Shown: positions 35,637 through 47,900, counted from the stretch's first letter. The stretch: DNA of 64,000 nt from Enoplolaimus lenunculus (GCA_030248215.1 JASANG010002490.1:1-64000), one strand, 5' to 3'. Notes: generated by a model from the sequence alone, not told the origin. Made by a program: numbers and translations.

Positions 35637-38600
35637 TCACGGTTTTCGGCAAACTACAAATAATCGTTGTTCTTCTCCGAGCTTCACAAATCTTTCGCTT
35701 TCATTTTTACCGTCCAATGGTTCATTGCTTGCGTTGGTGCTCACAACAGTCGAATGCGCTAGAAGTTTTTCGCGAACTGTGTTAAAATAAATATCGCGTA
35801 AGTGACCGGGTATATTTTCAGCGAATCGTTGAAATCCAGCTTGAAGTTCACCTGTAAATTGAGCCAAAATATCCAAATTTACCATTTTATTTTTTTTATT
35901 TTTTTACGGCCGGTGTCCGTATACTCAAATGTGTGTAGCGCCTATCACTAGTTGGTTGGAATAAAAAAAATCAATAACTTATAACCACAACTTACTACAA
36001 TACTATACTCTCCTACCCACCAAAAAAAACCACAAACATAAAAAGAACATATAAAAAAAACACCCCAAAACACTAAATCCCCCCCCCCAATAAACACCCC
36101 CCCCCCCCCCCCCAAATTACTAAACAATAATTTACACAACCCATAAAATAAAAATTAAAAAAATGCTACTACAATTAATTTCAAAAACACAATAAACCAA
36201 AAATACATAAGTCATCCACGTATACTCTACGCTACTGTAAAAAATTCCCCACTTACGAGCCCCTCACTTATTATTAATAAATAAATCAAATCACTATCTT
36301 ATACCTCCACAACTGCATACTCTCCAAACAGCCTATACTTTTACATTCCGTCCATACCCATGCTACACTTCGACTCATATAAGACAACTTTTTCCCGATC
36401 TTCAGAACAGACTCTTTAGCATTAAAATCTTTTCAAACTCTTTACAGACTTAAGGACTATTAGACTTAATATTATATCCGCAACCACGAAAACAACTAAC
36501 CATAAATCCCATCCTCCCCCCAAATATCTAAAATAACCCCCCCCCCCCTCCCCAAAAATTTTTTACACTTAATTTTAAAAAATATTATTACCTTTTAGGT
36601 TTATAATATTTATAAAAAACTCCCCCTTTTAAAAATTAATAATTTTAAAAAAAAATTTAAAAACCACAAAACAACCCATACACAACAACCTCCCACAATC
36701 CTAACAAAACAAAAACCAAAAAAAAAAATTACCAAAACATTACGTCGTACAACTTTTGAACTAAAAAAACAATGGGCTCTCATAATAAGCTAACCTTTGC
36801 GTTTACAGCTCAACACGCAATGACGCCGAATATCAACTTCACAGCATTGAGAATTAGTTTATTTATAGACTTATTATTTAATGGCGATATAATCTACACT
36901 CAAAATAATATTTCTGATATTTAAGAAAATTTTTTTTACATTTCAAAAATATGATTAGCAAGGTGCACTTGAAAAGTATTTCTGTTTTAACAGAAATGTT
37001 TTCAAAAAACGTTTTGAAATAAAGTCTGAAAATAAACGGTTTCCACTTATTTTTAGAAAAATTGTCTTAAATATCAGCAAAACTTTTCAGATTTGCCACA
37101 GAAAACACATTTCTGAATAAATTCAGAAATACTTTTTTGTGTGTACATACTTCCGTACACCACCAGCTTATCGGCAAACATCATGTCAATCAGTCCGTTT
37201 TGGTACGTTTCACAATCGTTGAAATTAAATTAATAAGGGTATAAATCTTACGAATAACTCTTAGAAATCAAGGTCCTAAAGTCAACTGCTGTATAAAATC
37301 AGTAGACATTTGATTCCTCAAACACAATGTTTTTCAATTTTGAAGGTAGAGACGCCTTTTCAGGATTAGCGAATGACTTGAGAACGTCTTGCTCTACACG
37401 CAGATCGAAATTCTGAGCCTTAAACTGTCAATTTCACAAACTTAGCAGACTGATGATCACATAGCTACGCTGTCAAGATTTCGCCACTCACTTATGGTAG
37501 CCGAACAAAAATGCATACCGCAGCGAAATAGCATGATGCATTGAATATAATTTTGCAAATGGTAGGCACCAGATTTGAAAATTTTTGCAATTTCTTAGAA
37601 AACTTGATTCATGATTCTCAAAGGTTACAATAGTATACATAAACTTGATTGCTCGGTCAGTGCCGGTCCAGGCTTGGGTGCGTGCTCGCAACCAAGTGGG
37701 AGCCAGGGGGGTTCAGCCACCTTAGAACAATTTTGCCCCTCCCCTCTAGAAACTTTTCAACCTTGCTTGTGGGTCTTTGAAAAGCCTTTTATACCCCTCC
37801 TGCAAAGTTTTGGCCCCTCTCCTCCAGCAAAGTGAGCTGGCTACGGAACTGCTAGGGTCCTGGGGGCCTCCATGTTTCAAATTTTTCGTTTAAAATTTTC
37901 TTAGGGTGGATGCCCCTCTTTGGGATGTGCCTCCCAAATGCAAAGGGAGGTATAGGGGTGACTGCTCCTTCCCTGTCCTCGGTCACTACTTTGATAAAAA
38001 ACGATATTTGAAATGTTAAAAAAATATTTTTTTTCATACCGTCGAATTCGTCAAAAGTAAGAAAATAATTTGTTGGAGTTTGTTCGCATCGCAACACTTG
38101 AAATCCAGCGCTTTCAAGCATTTTACAATAATCAACTTCAGGCGAATCGGATTTCCATTCGTAATCCTTTGGTTCCACCTAAATCAGCCTAAAGTTTAAC
38201 CATCGAGTCCTTCAGACGGACGGGCAATGCATCGTTTTGTGTTAAATACTCAACAGCGTAACCAGGTTTTAATTTAGTGTCAAAATTGTTAGCAACCACT
38301 GTGAGGCAGAAAAATGCTCTTATTTTTTCACGTAAATTTCGCTGAAAAATCAATCCTTTGTTTACTTCTAATTGTTAAAAGTGTTAATATTACAAAATCA
38401 AATAATTTCAAAAATGTATAAATTTTGCAAAAATAAACTAGAAGTATGCTAGCACTAATAAGCAATAGGTTTTGAAATAGGTGACGTACTGCAATGATTA
38501 TAGCTCAAATTACGCACAGTCAAAGCTGCCGCCGGTACTGTACCACAACCAAGACAGCATGATTTGGTGTCGGCAATATAGTGTTAAACTTCAAAGCTTT

Positions 38601-41600
38601 GAGAAAAATTAACACGGACCTCCTATCCGACAACTGCGGTGACAGAAGCCACACATGGTTCAGAATACCAACCCAACAAACAAAGGGCCGTATATAAATG
38701 AAGATAGCACGAAAATCACCCAAAACTTCCGAAATAGCTTGGCCAAAAGACACTTTACCGGGTTGTCGCAGAAACCTGCAGAAGTCAAATAGTTTTTTTT
38801 CGCACAGATCAAATAATTTTGCTCGCTCGATGCCCTCTCCGCAAAAAACTATGAGATTGAGTTTATGTCTTCCCAATTTGAAATCCGATCTACGCTCCAG
38901 ATGCAGTTCTGTAGCCAGCGAAACAAGCTTTAAACCAACGAGACGAATAACTTTCATGTCGGCCATACGATTATTTTACACTGAAGGGAGGCCAGGACTA
39001 TGTAATGAAGTCGAAATACCCCCCTGTCCGCGGTATTATGAATGGGAATTTTACCGATCCTTAATTCAGCCTGCCTGCAAAACTAGCACCATAAATACCT
39101 TTCGATAGCTTGCAAAGCGTGGATCAGACCATATCTCGTTGAATATTGTTGAGTACATGTTAGTTTTTTTGGCCAATAGCATTGCAACAAACACACCACC
39201 AGATCGAAGACATTTAAATATATTTTCAAGTGCAATTTGCTAAAAGTTAAAAATTAAAAACATTAGTCAAAATTTCAACTTTTGTTTGACGATAGGTCCG
39301 TAAAAAACAGCGGCACATCAAATGCGAACTCGCCGGCTTAGGCTCATAATAGCAATCAAAACCAAGATTTTGTATCAAGATTTAGCAATAATATAAGATG
39401 GTTGATTTCTGGATTTGCTTCGCTCGCGAATTTGGTCCACAATCTTAAATCGGAAGGTTTCGGCGTTCAGAAATTTCTGGATCCACCACTGTGATGACAC
39501 ATGTATTGATTTGACAGCAAGCCATGATTACACTTTTGCCAAGAACGAACATTTAGCCTGCAATTTAAATTAGACTACAAGACGAAATATGTTTCAGACA
39601 GCCACTAAGAATTTACTTGAGTACAGTTTTCGAAACACAAAAATTTGGATTTTGCTTCACAAATGCTGGCCCAAGTGGCTTAGGCATAAGGTCAGACTGT
39701 AGGGTTAAGGTAAGGCTTATGCTTAGGCTTTAGACAAAGACTTAGGATAAGATGTATGTTAGGCTTAAGTTTAGGCATTAAGCCTGACCTTAAGCGTAAG
39801 GTATGGGGCAAAGAAATGTGCCACAGCCAACGTACCTGATCTTTAATCCACTGAAGCCTGAGCATAAGCATAAGCTATGGGGGCGAAAATTGCGCCACAG
39901 TTAACGTACCTGGTCTTTAATCCAATGTAAAACGCTAAAACTTGTTACAAGCCCGCATTCGGCATTTCTTAAACGTTCAGGAAGAGTATTGTATTGTGTT
40001 ATATCACCTGAATAAATAGATGGCCAATCAATTGTGTCTCAAAAACATACAAAATTGTCACCCAAAGGATTTGGTCTGTAGTCAATGAGACAGGTTTTAG
40101 GACTAACCCACGGCAAAAATGTGGTCCAACACTAAAATGTGTGGTGACGTTAGCTATGAAATGTGGATTTTGTTAATAAAAGTAATGAAGACATTTTGTC
40201 TGGGGGGCGAGGTTGGCTGGCAAAAGGTATGAAAAGCAATTTTTACTGAATGCTAAATATGCCAATTTTCTACGTGGAAAAAATTGCAAGATAGGCACGT
40301 TACCGTTTGATCACAAAGAAATTCTGACCATGGGGCCTACACCACCGCCTCTTCGCCGCCCTGTGAAACCGCTAGTGTCTATATTGCCAGAGATACGATG
40401 ATACATAAATCCTCGAAATTTCTGGTGACACGACGAAAAAGCTAACAGACATTTACCCTGTTGAATCGCAGAGATCGCAAGAAAAGCTTTTATCGCACAC
40501 TACGTTTGCTCGCATAAAAAACTTTTTTACACGAAATATGTTCTTGCAAACCAAAATTTCAGCCAATCAAAACGGTGAAAACAAGAAAAAATCAAAATTT
40601 GATAATAAATTGTAAAATTTCAAATTACACAAATTGTAAGTCAAAATTAAATTTAATATTTAACAAACTAATAATCATAAAATGGCTTACCTGGAACAAA
40701 CTCAATTCGCGAGTCGCAGACAGTCTCGTTCGCTATTTTGAGCATATCTATTGAAACATCAACTCCAACAATTTGAGTCAAATTTGTAAACGCTGACAAA
40801 AATTTGGTCACTGATCCCGTACCACATCCGATATCAAACACCTAAAAATACTAGAAAACTATATTGCTTTATTTAAGCCTACAAGGTTGATCTACACAGT
40901 AGAATATGAAGTATTGCTGAATAAGTATTTTAAATTTTCTCAGTTTTACCCGCATGCGCTATGATATAGAACAGATTTCCAATTCTAAGCGCGGAACTCA
41001 GCCTAAACCTGGCCTAAGCGATAGCTCAAGTTCGAAATTTGCAGTATTCAGAGTAAGCCAAATTGTTAGTTAGTTTTATTGCGCAATGCAAACCCAATCG
41101 TTTTAACATACGTGCAATGCAAAATTCAGCTGCAATTAGCAGCAAGTGCAATATTTTCATTGCAGTTACTGTAGCATAATTTGCACTGCAATTTATTGCT
41201 ATAATACAATTACTTAATTTTTTGCTGAACGGGTGATTCCAAAAATAGACCAAAGTTAACTATAAAGGCCTATCAACTACGCCTAAGACAAAGCGTAAGT
41301 CTACAGTACACACAGATATAAGTTACTGAGCTCCCCAATCTCTGCAGTGCCGCGATCATTAAGGCAGACCTCAAAATATAGGAGCAAAATGTGTCAAGTT
41401 TAGTTTGACAGCAGGACTGTGGCCGATGCTGCTAAATTTAAGTTCATTCACATTACTAATTTAAGCCATATTCCGGTTTTTTCAGTAAAACATTTCCGGT
41501 CCAGGTAAGAAATTTGATATTGAGAAGTTCTGGATGTAGTCCGGATATTTTTTTAAATGTTGCAACTCTTGAACCAATGTATAAAAACCCTGTCGGAACA

Positions 41601-41899
41601 GTAGTATATGCATATTCGTAAGCCTAAACTTAAGCATAAGGATAAGCCAATAATGTCTCAGCAAAAATAGTCTAAAACTTAAGCTTACTCTATTGCAGTC
41701 CTGCGATAAAACGATCCGCCCCATATCTATACATAGGCATACTGTAATGTAATAACGTACTTACTTTTGTTCCAACGGGTAATTTTTCGATTAACTCATA
41801 CGATTGACAAATGAGCTTAAAAGCACCGGCTGTCTGATGTCGAAAGCAATCATTGTATTTCGATACAACTAAAGCCTTGTCACAAGCAAGAGAAAACAT
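35637..41899 (-). CDS. JHAMT-like SAM-dependent methyltransferase, paralogue A, six exons, 292 aa
   Basis: Exons are 41899-41765, 40841-40691, 40007-39910, 39239-39099, 38178-38040 and 35851-35637. Phases match and the total is 879 nt. The protein is a class I SAM methyltransferase. Exon 2 holds motif I (VFDIGCGTGSVT) and the strand-2 acidic residue (IVGVDVS). Exon 3 holds FSVLHWIKDQ and exon 4 CLRSGGVFVAMLL. The order and spacing, above all LHWIKDQ before ALENIFKCL and the later SAGFQVLRCEQTP, resemble insect juvenile hormone acid methyltransferase, whose members are also about 280 aa. Substrate specificity cannot be read from sequence; a carboxyl group of a farnesoid or fatty acid is only a family-based guess. 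Cytosolic: no signal or membrane segment. An in-frame ATG at 41926 would add nine residues. Confidence 0.88.
35950..36770. other. G-depleted, A/C/T-only-like tract inside an intergenic/upstream region
   Basis: For about 800 bp the plus strand almost lacks G (for example no G in 36661-36720), with C runs of up to about 19 and many A runs. The flanks return abruptly to normal composition. It lies in intron 5 of methyltransferase A. It could be a strongly strand-asymmetric simple-sequence region or poor-quality assembled sequence. Confidence 0.7.
37669..37847. mobile_element. GTAGCCAGCTCACC-family repeat in intron 5 of methyltransferase A
   Basis: CAACCTTGCTTGTGGGTCTT, CCTCCTGCAAAGTTTTGGCC and the right end AAGTGAGCTGGCTACGGAAC match the family. 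The left terminus is weak. Confidence 0.55.
38520..38966 (-). CDS. 148-codon ORF nested in intron 4 of methyltransferase A, unidentified
   Basis: ATG at 38966 to TGA at 38520 is open for 148 codons, one of the longest uninterrupted frames in the window and long for such AT-rich DNA. It reads MADMKVIRLVGLKLVSLATE at the start and contains hydrophobic stretches (FRAIFIYIRPFVCWVGIL). Codon use looks like that of the neighbouring exons. No family is recognised. It could be an intronic nested gene, an element-encoded protein, or an unspliced exon. The opposite strand is also open here for 136 codons, which weakens the case. Confidence 0.35.
   Translation of the reverse strand: MADMKVIRLVGLKLVSLATELHLERRSDFKLGRHKLNLIVFCGEGIERAKLFDLCEKKLFDFCRFLRQPGKVSFGQAISEVLGDFRAIFIYIRPFVCWVGILNHVWLLSPQLSDRRSVLIFLKALKFNTILPTPNHAVLVVVQYRRQL
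39660..39800. repeat. degenerate TTAGGC/CCTAAG run in intron 3 of methyltransferase A
   Basis: GGCTTAGGCATAAGG, GGCTTATGCTTAGGCTT and GCATTAAGCCTGACCTTAAG suggest a decayed interior of the telomere-motif MITE. No termini remain. Confidence 0.5.
39804..39852 (-). pseudogene. partial duplicate of methyltransferase A exon 3 end and donor
   Basis: The plus-strand segment ending CGTACCTGATCTTTAATCC copies the true exon 3 border (CGTACCTGGTCTTTAATCC at 39905-39923), together with flanking intron (TGTGCCACAG against TGCGCCACAG). The copy lies 71 bp inside the intron. It carries codons for HWIKDQ and an intact CAG|GTACGT donor, a potential decoy splice site. Confidence 0.75.
40199..40373. mobile_element. 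GGATCCGC-family repeat, partial copy in intron 2 of methyltransferase A
   Basis: GGAAAAAATTGCAAGATAGG, ACGTTACCGTTTGATCACAA and a GGGGCCTACACC block match the 5116 interior order. The right end AAACCGCTAGTG is a diverged terminus. Confidence 0.45.
41571..41738. mobile_element. hAT-like telomere-motif MITE beyond exon 1 of methyltransferase A
   Basis: The ends GAACCAATGTATAAAAACCC and GCCCCATATCTATACATAGG are inverted and diverged. CGTAAGCCTAAACTTAAGC and the shared AATAGTCTAAAACTTAAGC lie inside. It sits in intron 1, 26 bp from the donor of exon 1. Confidence 0.75.
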
Positions 41900-41994
41900 A
41901 TATATATAATGTGTTAAAAATAACACAATATTTCGTTAATGTTTTAATATTAATAAGTGCAAAATTGTTCAGATTTTACAAACCTCTGTATCGG

Positions 41995-42189
41995 GTGCGT
42001 AGCTGGAGAGCGGCCAGGGACCGGGTTAGTCGCCAAGGGGGTCCAGAAGGGCACAGTTCCCCCTGGAAAAGTTTTGGCACTCCCTAGAAAATTTTCAATC
42101 TTGCTTGTAACTCATTCAAAAACCTTGTTTACCCATCCTGAGAAATTTTTAGCCCCCACTAGCAAAGCGAGCTGGCTACAGGCCTGCCA
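41995..42189. mobile_element. GTAGCCAGCTCACC-family repeat upstream of methyltransferase A
   Basis: GGTGCGTAGCTGGAGAG at the left and CGAGCTGGCTACAGGCC at the right are inverted. Between them lie GAAAATTTTCAATCTTGCTT and GTAACTCATTCAAAAACC. It starts about 95 bp upstream of the ATG. Confidence 0.65.
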
Positions 42190-42199
42190 GGGACGCTCT

Positions 42200-43470
42200 G
42201 GCTTGCTGAAAAAATTTTCAAACTAAACGGTTAACGTCGCTTGCAAAGTCATCCGAAATCCTTGTATGTTCCCACTAAAAAATTTTTGCCTCAAGTAATG
42301 TGAGTTGGCCGCGAAACTGTGCTTATGCAGTGAAACCTTTTGTGTTTTTACTTGACAGGCTGGGAGCTGGTTAAAATTGTATATTCGCGAGTTCGCCGCA
42401 GCGAGATCGTGTTTTTAGACGGTTGTTCGCTCGTTTGCTCATTTGCATACGAACGTACAATCACAACACACTGCGTTAATACATGAACCTACAATTTGCT
42501 TGTGTGAATACCAGAAAACGTTGTTCAGAGTCGGAGCAGCCACCCTCATATCCACCATTTGGGGGGCCTCACCTCTAAAGGGGTTCTCACCTCAACCGTT
42601 TGCAACAAAAACCGCTGAAGTTTTGAAATACGGCTGGCTTCCAGCTAGCTGCGCTCGCGAGTTTTGGACTCTATTCTACCTTTCCGTGATTTTCAAATGG
42701 GTTTGAACAATACATAGGTTTAGAATAAAACCGCCAAGTTCCTATGTGCCAACAAATTTTCTCGCTCGCTATACTCGCTGGCTCACAACTTTACTTAAGA
42801 TAATACTACTCTGACGAAACGAAAGTCATGAACGGGAATAAAAAATTTTTGAATGCGGTATGCCGTGTGATGTCTCCATTGGCTGAAGCATAGAATGATT
42901 GTATAAGGTTTTACCTGAAATATGAGTTGTTCAGAGCCTGATTAATTTCTGACAAAGTGTAGTCAAAATTTTGCAAAATATACGTTTTACTTTTAACACA
43001 TCCTTTAATCATGAATAATAATTTTGTACTGTTCGCTTTAACAAATTCTGACCCGATCATTCGTTGCTTCTTGGAAAATACGAACATGTCTAAATAACTG
43101 AATTGACCCCTCCCAACTTTTGAGAACAGATAGACGCATATGGTGTGTACAAAATATACTGATCCACCAGACTGAACGAGAATATTAGCTTATTAATAAA
43201 TACACTGCCGTGGCTTTAATCTTGTAGTATATTCAAAATTTGTCAGTTTCAACGAAACGGTGGCGGTGGCTGCCTAAGGAATTCTGCAGGAGTGACTTTT
43301 GATTACATGCCTGCAAATTAGAGTTTGACAATAAAATATTGTATGATGTTTTCTAAAATATTAGTACCAGCTGTAGACCAACTGTTCGGTATGAAATGAT
43401 GTCATATATTCAGCAAAATATTAAACCGCAGAAACAATTTGTGTCTATTTAAACCAGGCATATTTACAAA
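42200..43470. other. intergenic spacer between the two methyltransferase genes
   Basis: No exon is visible. Phrases such as TCGCTCGCGAGTTTTGGACT and TTCTCGCTCGCTATACTCGC recur here and elsewhere (around 43.82, 48.3 and 50.26 kb) as short dispersed sequences of unknown origin. Confidence 0.4.
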
Positions 43471-43472
43471 TC

Positions 43473-43632
43473 AGGCCCGTAGCCAGAGAAGGGCCGTGAA
43501 GGCGCTCAGCCATCCGCTGGATGAATTTTGCTCCACTCTAGAAAATTTTCAACCTTGTTTGTAATGAAAACCCTTGTATGCCCCTGCTGAAAAAAATGTT
43601 TAGCAAACGCTAGGAAGGTGAGCTGGCTACGG
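43473..43632. mobile_element. GTAGCCAGCTCACC-family repeat
   Basis: The left AGGCCCGTAGCCAG and the right GTGAGCTGGCTACGG are inverted ends. AGAAAATTTTCAACCTTGTT and CCCTGCTGAAAAAAATGTTT are shared internal phrases. Confidence 0.7.
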
Positions 43633-43840
43633 ATAAGAATCAACGACATTAAACAACAACGGTTCTTATCTGTAAAGACAACATTAAACAAACACGCACA
43701 ATATGCTACATTGGTTTACAATGTTTATACTGGACACGAAATTGTTTGAGCTAAATTAGTAAATACACGATTTTGTAGGCGTACAAGTTACAACTTAATA
43801 CTAAAGGTCAAAAAATTTTCTCGTTCGCTATTCTCGTTCA

Positions 43841-44250
43841 GGTCCGTAGCCAGCTCACCTTGCTACACTGTAAATTCCGATGAATTGATTAATCAACTCA
43901 GAAGGAGAATTGGTTATTTCTGCCTATTCTTGAGTTAATAGCAGTAAACATTAACTCACTCTGAGCTGATTTAATTCTGTGTTAGTTAATTAATTAACTC
44001 AGAATGAGTTCAATCAATTCAGGATTCTGAGTTCTGAAAGTCCTAATTCAGAGCTCAGACCGCTGAATTGATTCAACTCATTCTGAGTTAAAATCAACTC
44101 ACTGAAATTTACAGTGTAGGAGGACTGAAAAGTTTCAAGAGTAGCATACAAGCGTTTTTGATGACTTTACAAGTAAGCTTAAAAATTTACTGGAAGTGGG
44201 TGGCAAAATGCTTCCATTGAGCCTTTCCTGGCCCTCCCTGGCTACGGGCC
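43841..44250. mobile_element. GTAGCCAGCTCACC-family repeat split by a palindromic MITE
   Basis: The left end GGTCCGTAGCCAGCTCACCT runs to TTGCTA, and the right part resumes GGAGGACTGAAAAGTTTC and ends CCTGGCTACGGGCC. Removing 43864-44119 and one TA restores the expected order seen in complete copies. Confidence 0.8.
43864..44119. mobile_element. palindromic MITE, TGAGTT/AACTCA family, copy 6, nested
   Basis: The ends TACACTGTAAATTCCGATGA and CACTGAAATTTACAGTGTA are inverted, with TA at both borders. It sits inside the GTAGCCAG element, so it is the younger insertion here. Confidence 0.85.
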
Positions 44251-44447
44251 CGTTCTCGTTTTGATTTTAATTAAAGTTAGCCGCTTTTGCAATGAAATCG
44301 TGATTACGCCATTTGTGCAGTAGATGTGGGGAGATCAAAACTATGCCGTTTTTGATGACTTAAAGTTCTTGACGCTACAACAAGTTAAACATTTTAGAAA
44401 CTTGACCATTGCAAATAGGTGAATCCGTGCCCTTAAACAGCAAGAAT

Positions 44448-44862
44448 TCCTGTAGCGACCCGAATACTAATCCCCATTTTGAGTCCCAATCAACTGGAGT
44501 CCGTATTCCTAACAAGAGTCCGTATGCAGCTGGAGTCCCTAAACTCTTATTAGAGCCCATAAATGTCAATTATTCCTAATTATAGCGCACAAATGACTCC
44601 AGGACCGAATAAAGTTGAGTTCGAAACTTTAAAGCGTATTTAAGTTTTGACAGTAAATTCCTAAGTATATTAACCATACATTATCGCTCAAGCTATTGAC
44701 ACAAGATAAATAATAAGAGATGGATGTTATGTCCAACTAATAAAAGGCGGCGGAGGACGGGTTAAAAATATATAACAGTCCGTAACCGAATAACAGGGGG
44801 GCACCATCTGGAGAGGCCAAATAAAAGTCAGCCCTCGCTTCTAATTCGGGTTACTACAGTAA
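44448..44862. mobile_element. TACTGTATTGACC-family element, full-length copy
   Basis: The left end CCTGTAGCGACCCGAATACT and the right end CTAATTCGGGTTACTACAGT are inverted. The order of internal blocks (GAGTCC, GTCAATTATTCC, CTCAAGCTATTGACAC, ACAGTCCGTAACCGAATAAC) matches 17272-17688 throughout. It is non-coding and lies about 70 bp downstream of methyltransferase B. Confidence 0.8.
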
Positions 44863-44908
44863 TTGCTTTTATTGTGGCTATGACCCTGGGCTCCCAGACA
44901 ATTTTTAA

Positions 44909-44928
44909 CCGTGAGAACTTTCTCACGG
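44909..44928 (-). other. perfect 9-bp hairpin just after the methyltransferase B stop
   Basis: CCGTGAGAA and TTCTCACGG are separated by two bases, and the hairpin starts 2 nt after the stop codon. A 3' UTR stem-loop is possible. Paralogue A has no equivalent. Confidence 0.6.
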
Positions 44929-44930
44929 GA

Positions 44931-47900
44931 TCAATTTATTGGATTCGGTTTTCGGCAAACTACAAACAATCGATTCTCTTCGCCAAGTTGAATGAAATCG
45001 CTCTGATTGTAATCATTTTTGCTAAAATCTTTCGAAATTGGAGGAACAATTGTGGACCGAGACATCACTTTATCGAATACCACTTGAGAATACAAGTTGC
45101 GAAGATGGCCTGGCAAATCACGGGCGGTGTGACCGAAGCCAGCTTGCAGTTTGCCTGAAATAGCAAAAATTGTATCCTACCAGGAGATGCCAGTAGCCAG
45201 CTCAACCAACATGCTGGGGGAGGGGCAAAACAATTTCAGGCTGGGTATGCAGTTGATTTATCAAGGCTGAATGCTTTCAAGATGGAAAAACTTTTTTTGG
45301 GAGGCAACATTTTTGATGCGGACTAAGTCCTGCCGCCGGCCACGTCTACCAACGTGCGCGACCTGGGGTCCTGCTGTTTCAAGCTTCTTGTAGCTTTCAG
45401 CGCATTTTTTCGCATTTGATTTGTCCTACTTGTTGCCATTTTTGAGATGTGCAATTGCAGGAGTTCATCAGTTTCAAAACCTATCGCTAACTGATGTAGG
45501 GGCTATGGCTCATGTTATTCTCGCTGCCAGCTCAAAGCCAACCATCCTATCACAATTTCAGGTATGGTTAAAATTGAGACATTGCGATCCTGGGAGTTCG
45601 GTATATGGTCGAAGGCGAGATTTTGGGACTCTTGGATTTCGGAATACGATCGAAGGTGGGTTTTTCGAATGTTGGTATTTCGGGAGATGGACGAAGGTAG
45701 AATTTTGGAATTTTGGGATTTTGGGATTTTGAAATATGGTCATACATAGGATTTTGGGATTTTCGGATTTCGGGATATGATTGAAGGTGGAATGCTTCTA
45801 AACCTAAGCCTAAACCTAAACCTAAATCAAAGACTAACCCTAAACCAAAGCCTAACATTTAGCTCAAGGGTCTTTTAAGATGTGATCTATGTTTAAATCA
45901 AAGCCTATTAAATCCTCAGTATTAGCTTAAACCCAAGCCTATGCCATTAAGGTCTAATCGATACTTAAATCAAAGCCTGCTCTTAAAGCCAAAGCATGAA
46001 CGGAAGCCTAAACCTTAGCCTAGCCTAAGTTTTAACCCTTGGGTCATTATAAGATCTAATATATGTTTAAACAAAAGCCTATTCATAAAGCATCGTCCTA
46101 ACCTTACCCAAACCGGCTCCTAAAGCCCAAACCTAAACCTAAGCCTAAGCCTAAGCGTTAGCCTAAGCCGAAGCCTATGCCTAAAATTTTGCCCAAGAAA
46201 AATTTAAGGTTTAATCCATGTTGAAACCAATTTCTAAAGCTTCGGCCTAAGCCTAAAACTATGCGTAAGGTTACAGCGTAAACGTGAGGCTAAAGCACCT
46301 CTAACAAATATAAACTATAAAATTTTTAGTAGGGACGATGGGATTTTTGGACGGCAGTAAAGTATACACAGCGGCGGGTCCAGGAGTTTATGGGCGGGGC
46401 GGGGTTGCAAATTTGATAAAACGCAAAAAATTGTAACTTAGAAACCTTATCATTTTACACTAAAAATTTTCTTATGTGGACAATTGTAAGCTAAGACCTT
46501 ATCATTTTATCACAAAAAATTCGGAGGAAAAAATTAGGGAGCTTAATATCTTTTTTTTCAAAACATTTTTCTGAGGGGAAAAATTGTAAGGTAAAGGGAC
46601 CTTACCATTTTATCGCTAAAAATTTTCAAATGGGGGGCGTATGCCCCGCTCCCCGGCTGCTTTTCTCTGGATCCGCTAGCGAGTATACATGAACCGACAT
46701 TATATATATTGTTAAAATTTCATAATATTTTAAAATTACTAAAATCATCAAACCTCTCAGTTCGTCAAACGTCAAATAATAATTAATTGGCGTTTGCTCG
46801 CATCGCAACACTTCAAATCCGACTTTAGCCAGTAGTTTTGCGTAATCTTGTTCTGGTAAATCAGATTTCCAGTCAAATTCGTGCGATTGTTCTGTCTAAA
46901 AATTAGGTTCGCAATGTTTGCATACTTAATAACTATGCTATTTTTTAATTTTGTATCTTTTCAGTAGAAACATGATTGCCAGATCCACGTTAGATCTGTC
47001 CTAAAGTCCAATCCCAAAGATGTACAGTACTCGACTACACCAGCTAATTCCTCTAGAAGCCCGACGTCCCATACTCTTCAATTTGGGCTTTGGGGACGGC
47101 TAGAACACATCTATTAAGTGCTACAGCAATTTGAAAATATGCTACACTGTACAGTGATGTACTAACCTTTCGATATGGCTTAAAACGCGGATCGGACCAT
47201 ATTTCATCAAACACCTGGCTATACATATTGGTTTTTCGCGCCAACAGAACCGCCATAAAAATACCGCCAGATTTCAGGCAACGAAATATATTCAGCAAAG
47301 CATCGTGCTAAAACAATTAAAATGCAAGTTTCTCAATATAGTAACAAAGAAGCTAAAAAGCGAACGCTTCCCATATGTATTTATATGTATCATCCACTTA
47401 TTTAGTGCCTGCTGTGTGCAAATTTGCCACACCAATTTCCAACTACGGTTTCTAAAAATGATAGCAGTTGGAAATTGGGTATTTGAAATTTTCCAATTTT
47501 CCACTTCTATAAAATGTAAAACTACAAGTGGTCATATGGATGATGCATTATAATTATGAAATGACTTATTCGTTGTAAATACATTTATTGCTTTACACGC
47601 AATCCTACACTCTCTTAATTGATGAACTTCAAATCGTAGTTATTGCCGATTTAATCGTAGTACCGTATGCACAGTTGAGCCGAGCAGAGGCTGCGGTCAT
47701 TCTCTATAATTTAAAATTCGTTTTGGTCACGTAGATGCAATGCTTTACTAAATAATTGGATGAAATATGGCAATTCTATTTTAAGAGTTTTAGCCGTTTT
47801 TATAGTGTGAGTTTCACCAATTCAAGCGAAATTTGCACCGCAGAAATTACGCTATTGACTATGTCATTTCATTAGATCTACTGCGTATTTGTTCAAATGT

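Noticed and set aside
45799-46300. A true telomere or chromosome end
   Set aside because: The CCTAAG units are degenerate and mixed with other sequence. They lie between genes and recur inside transposons. No terminal uniform array exists.
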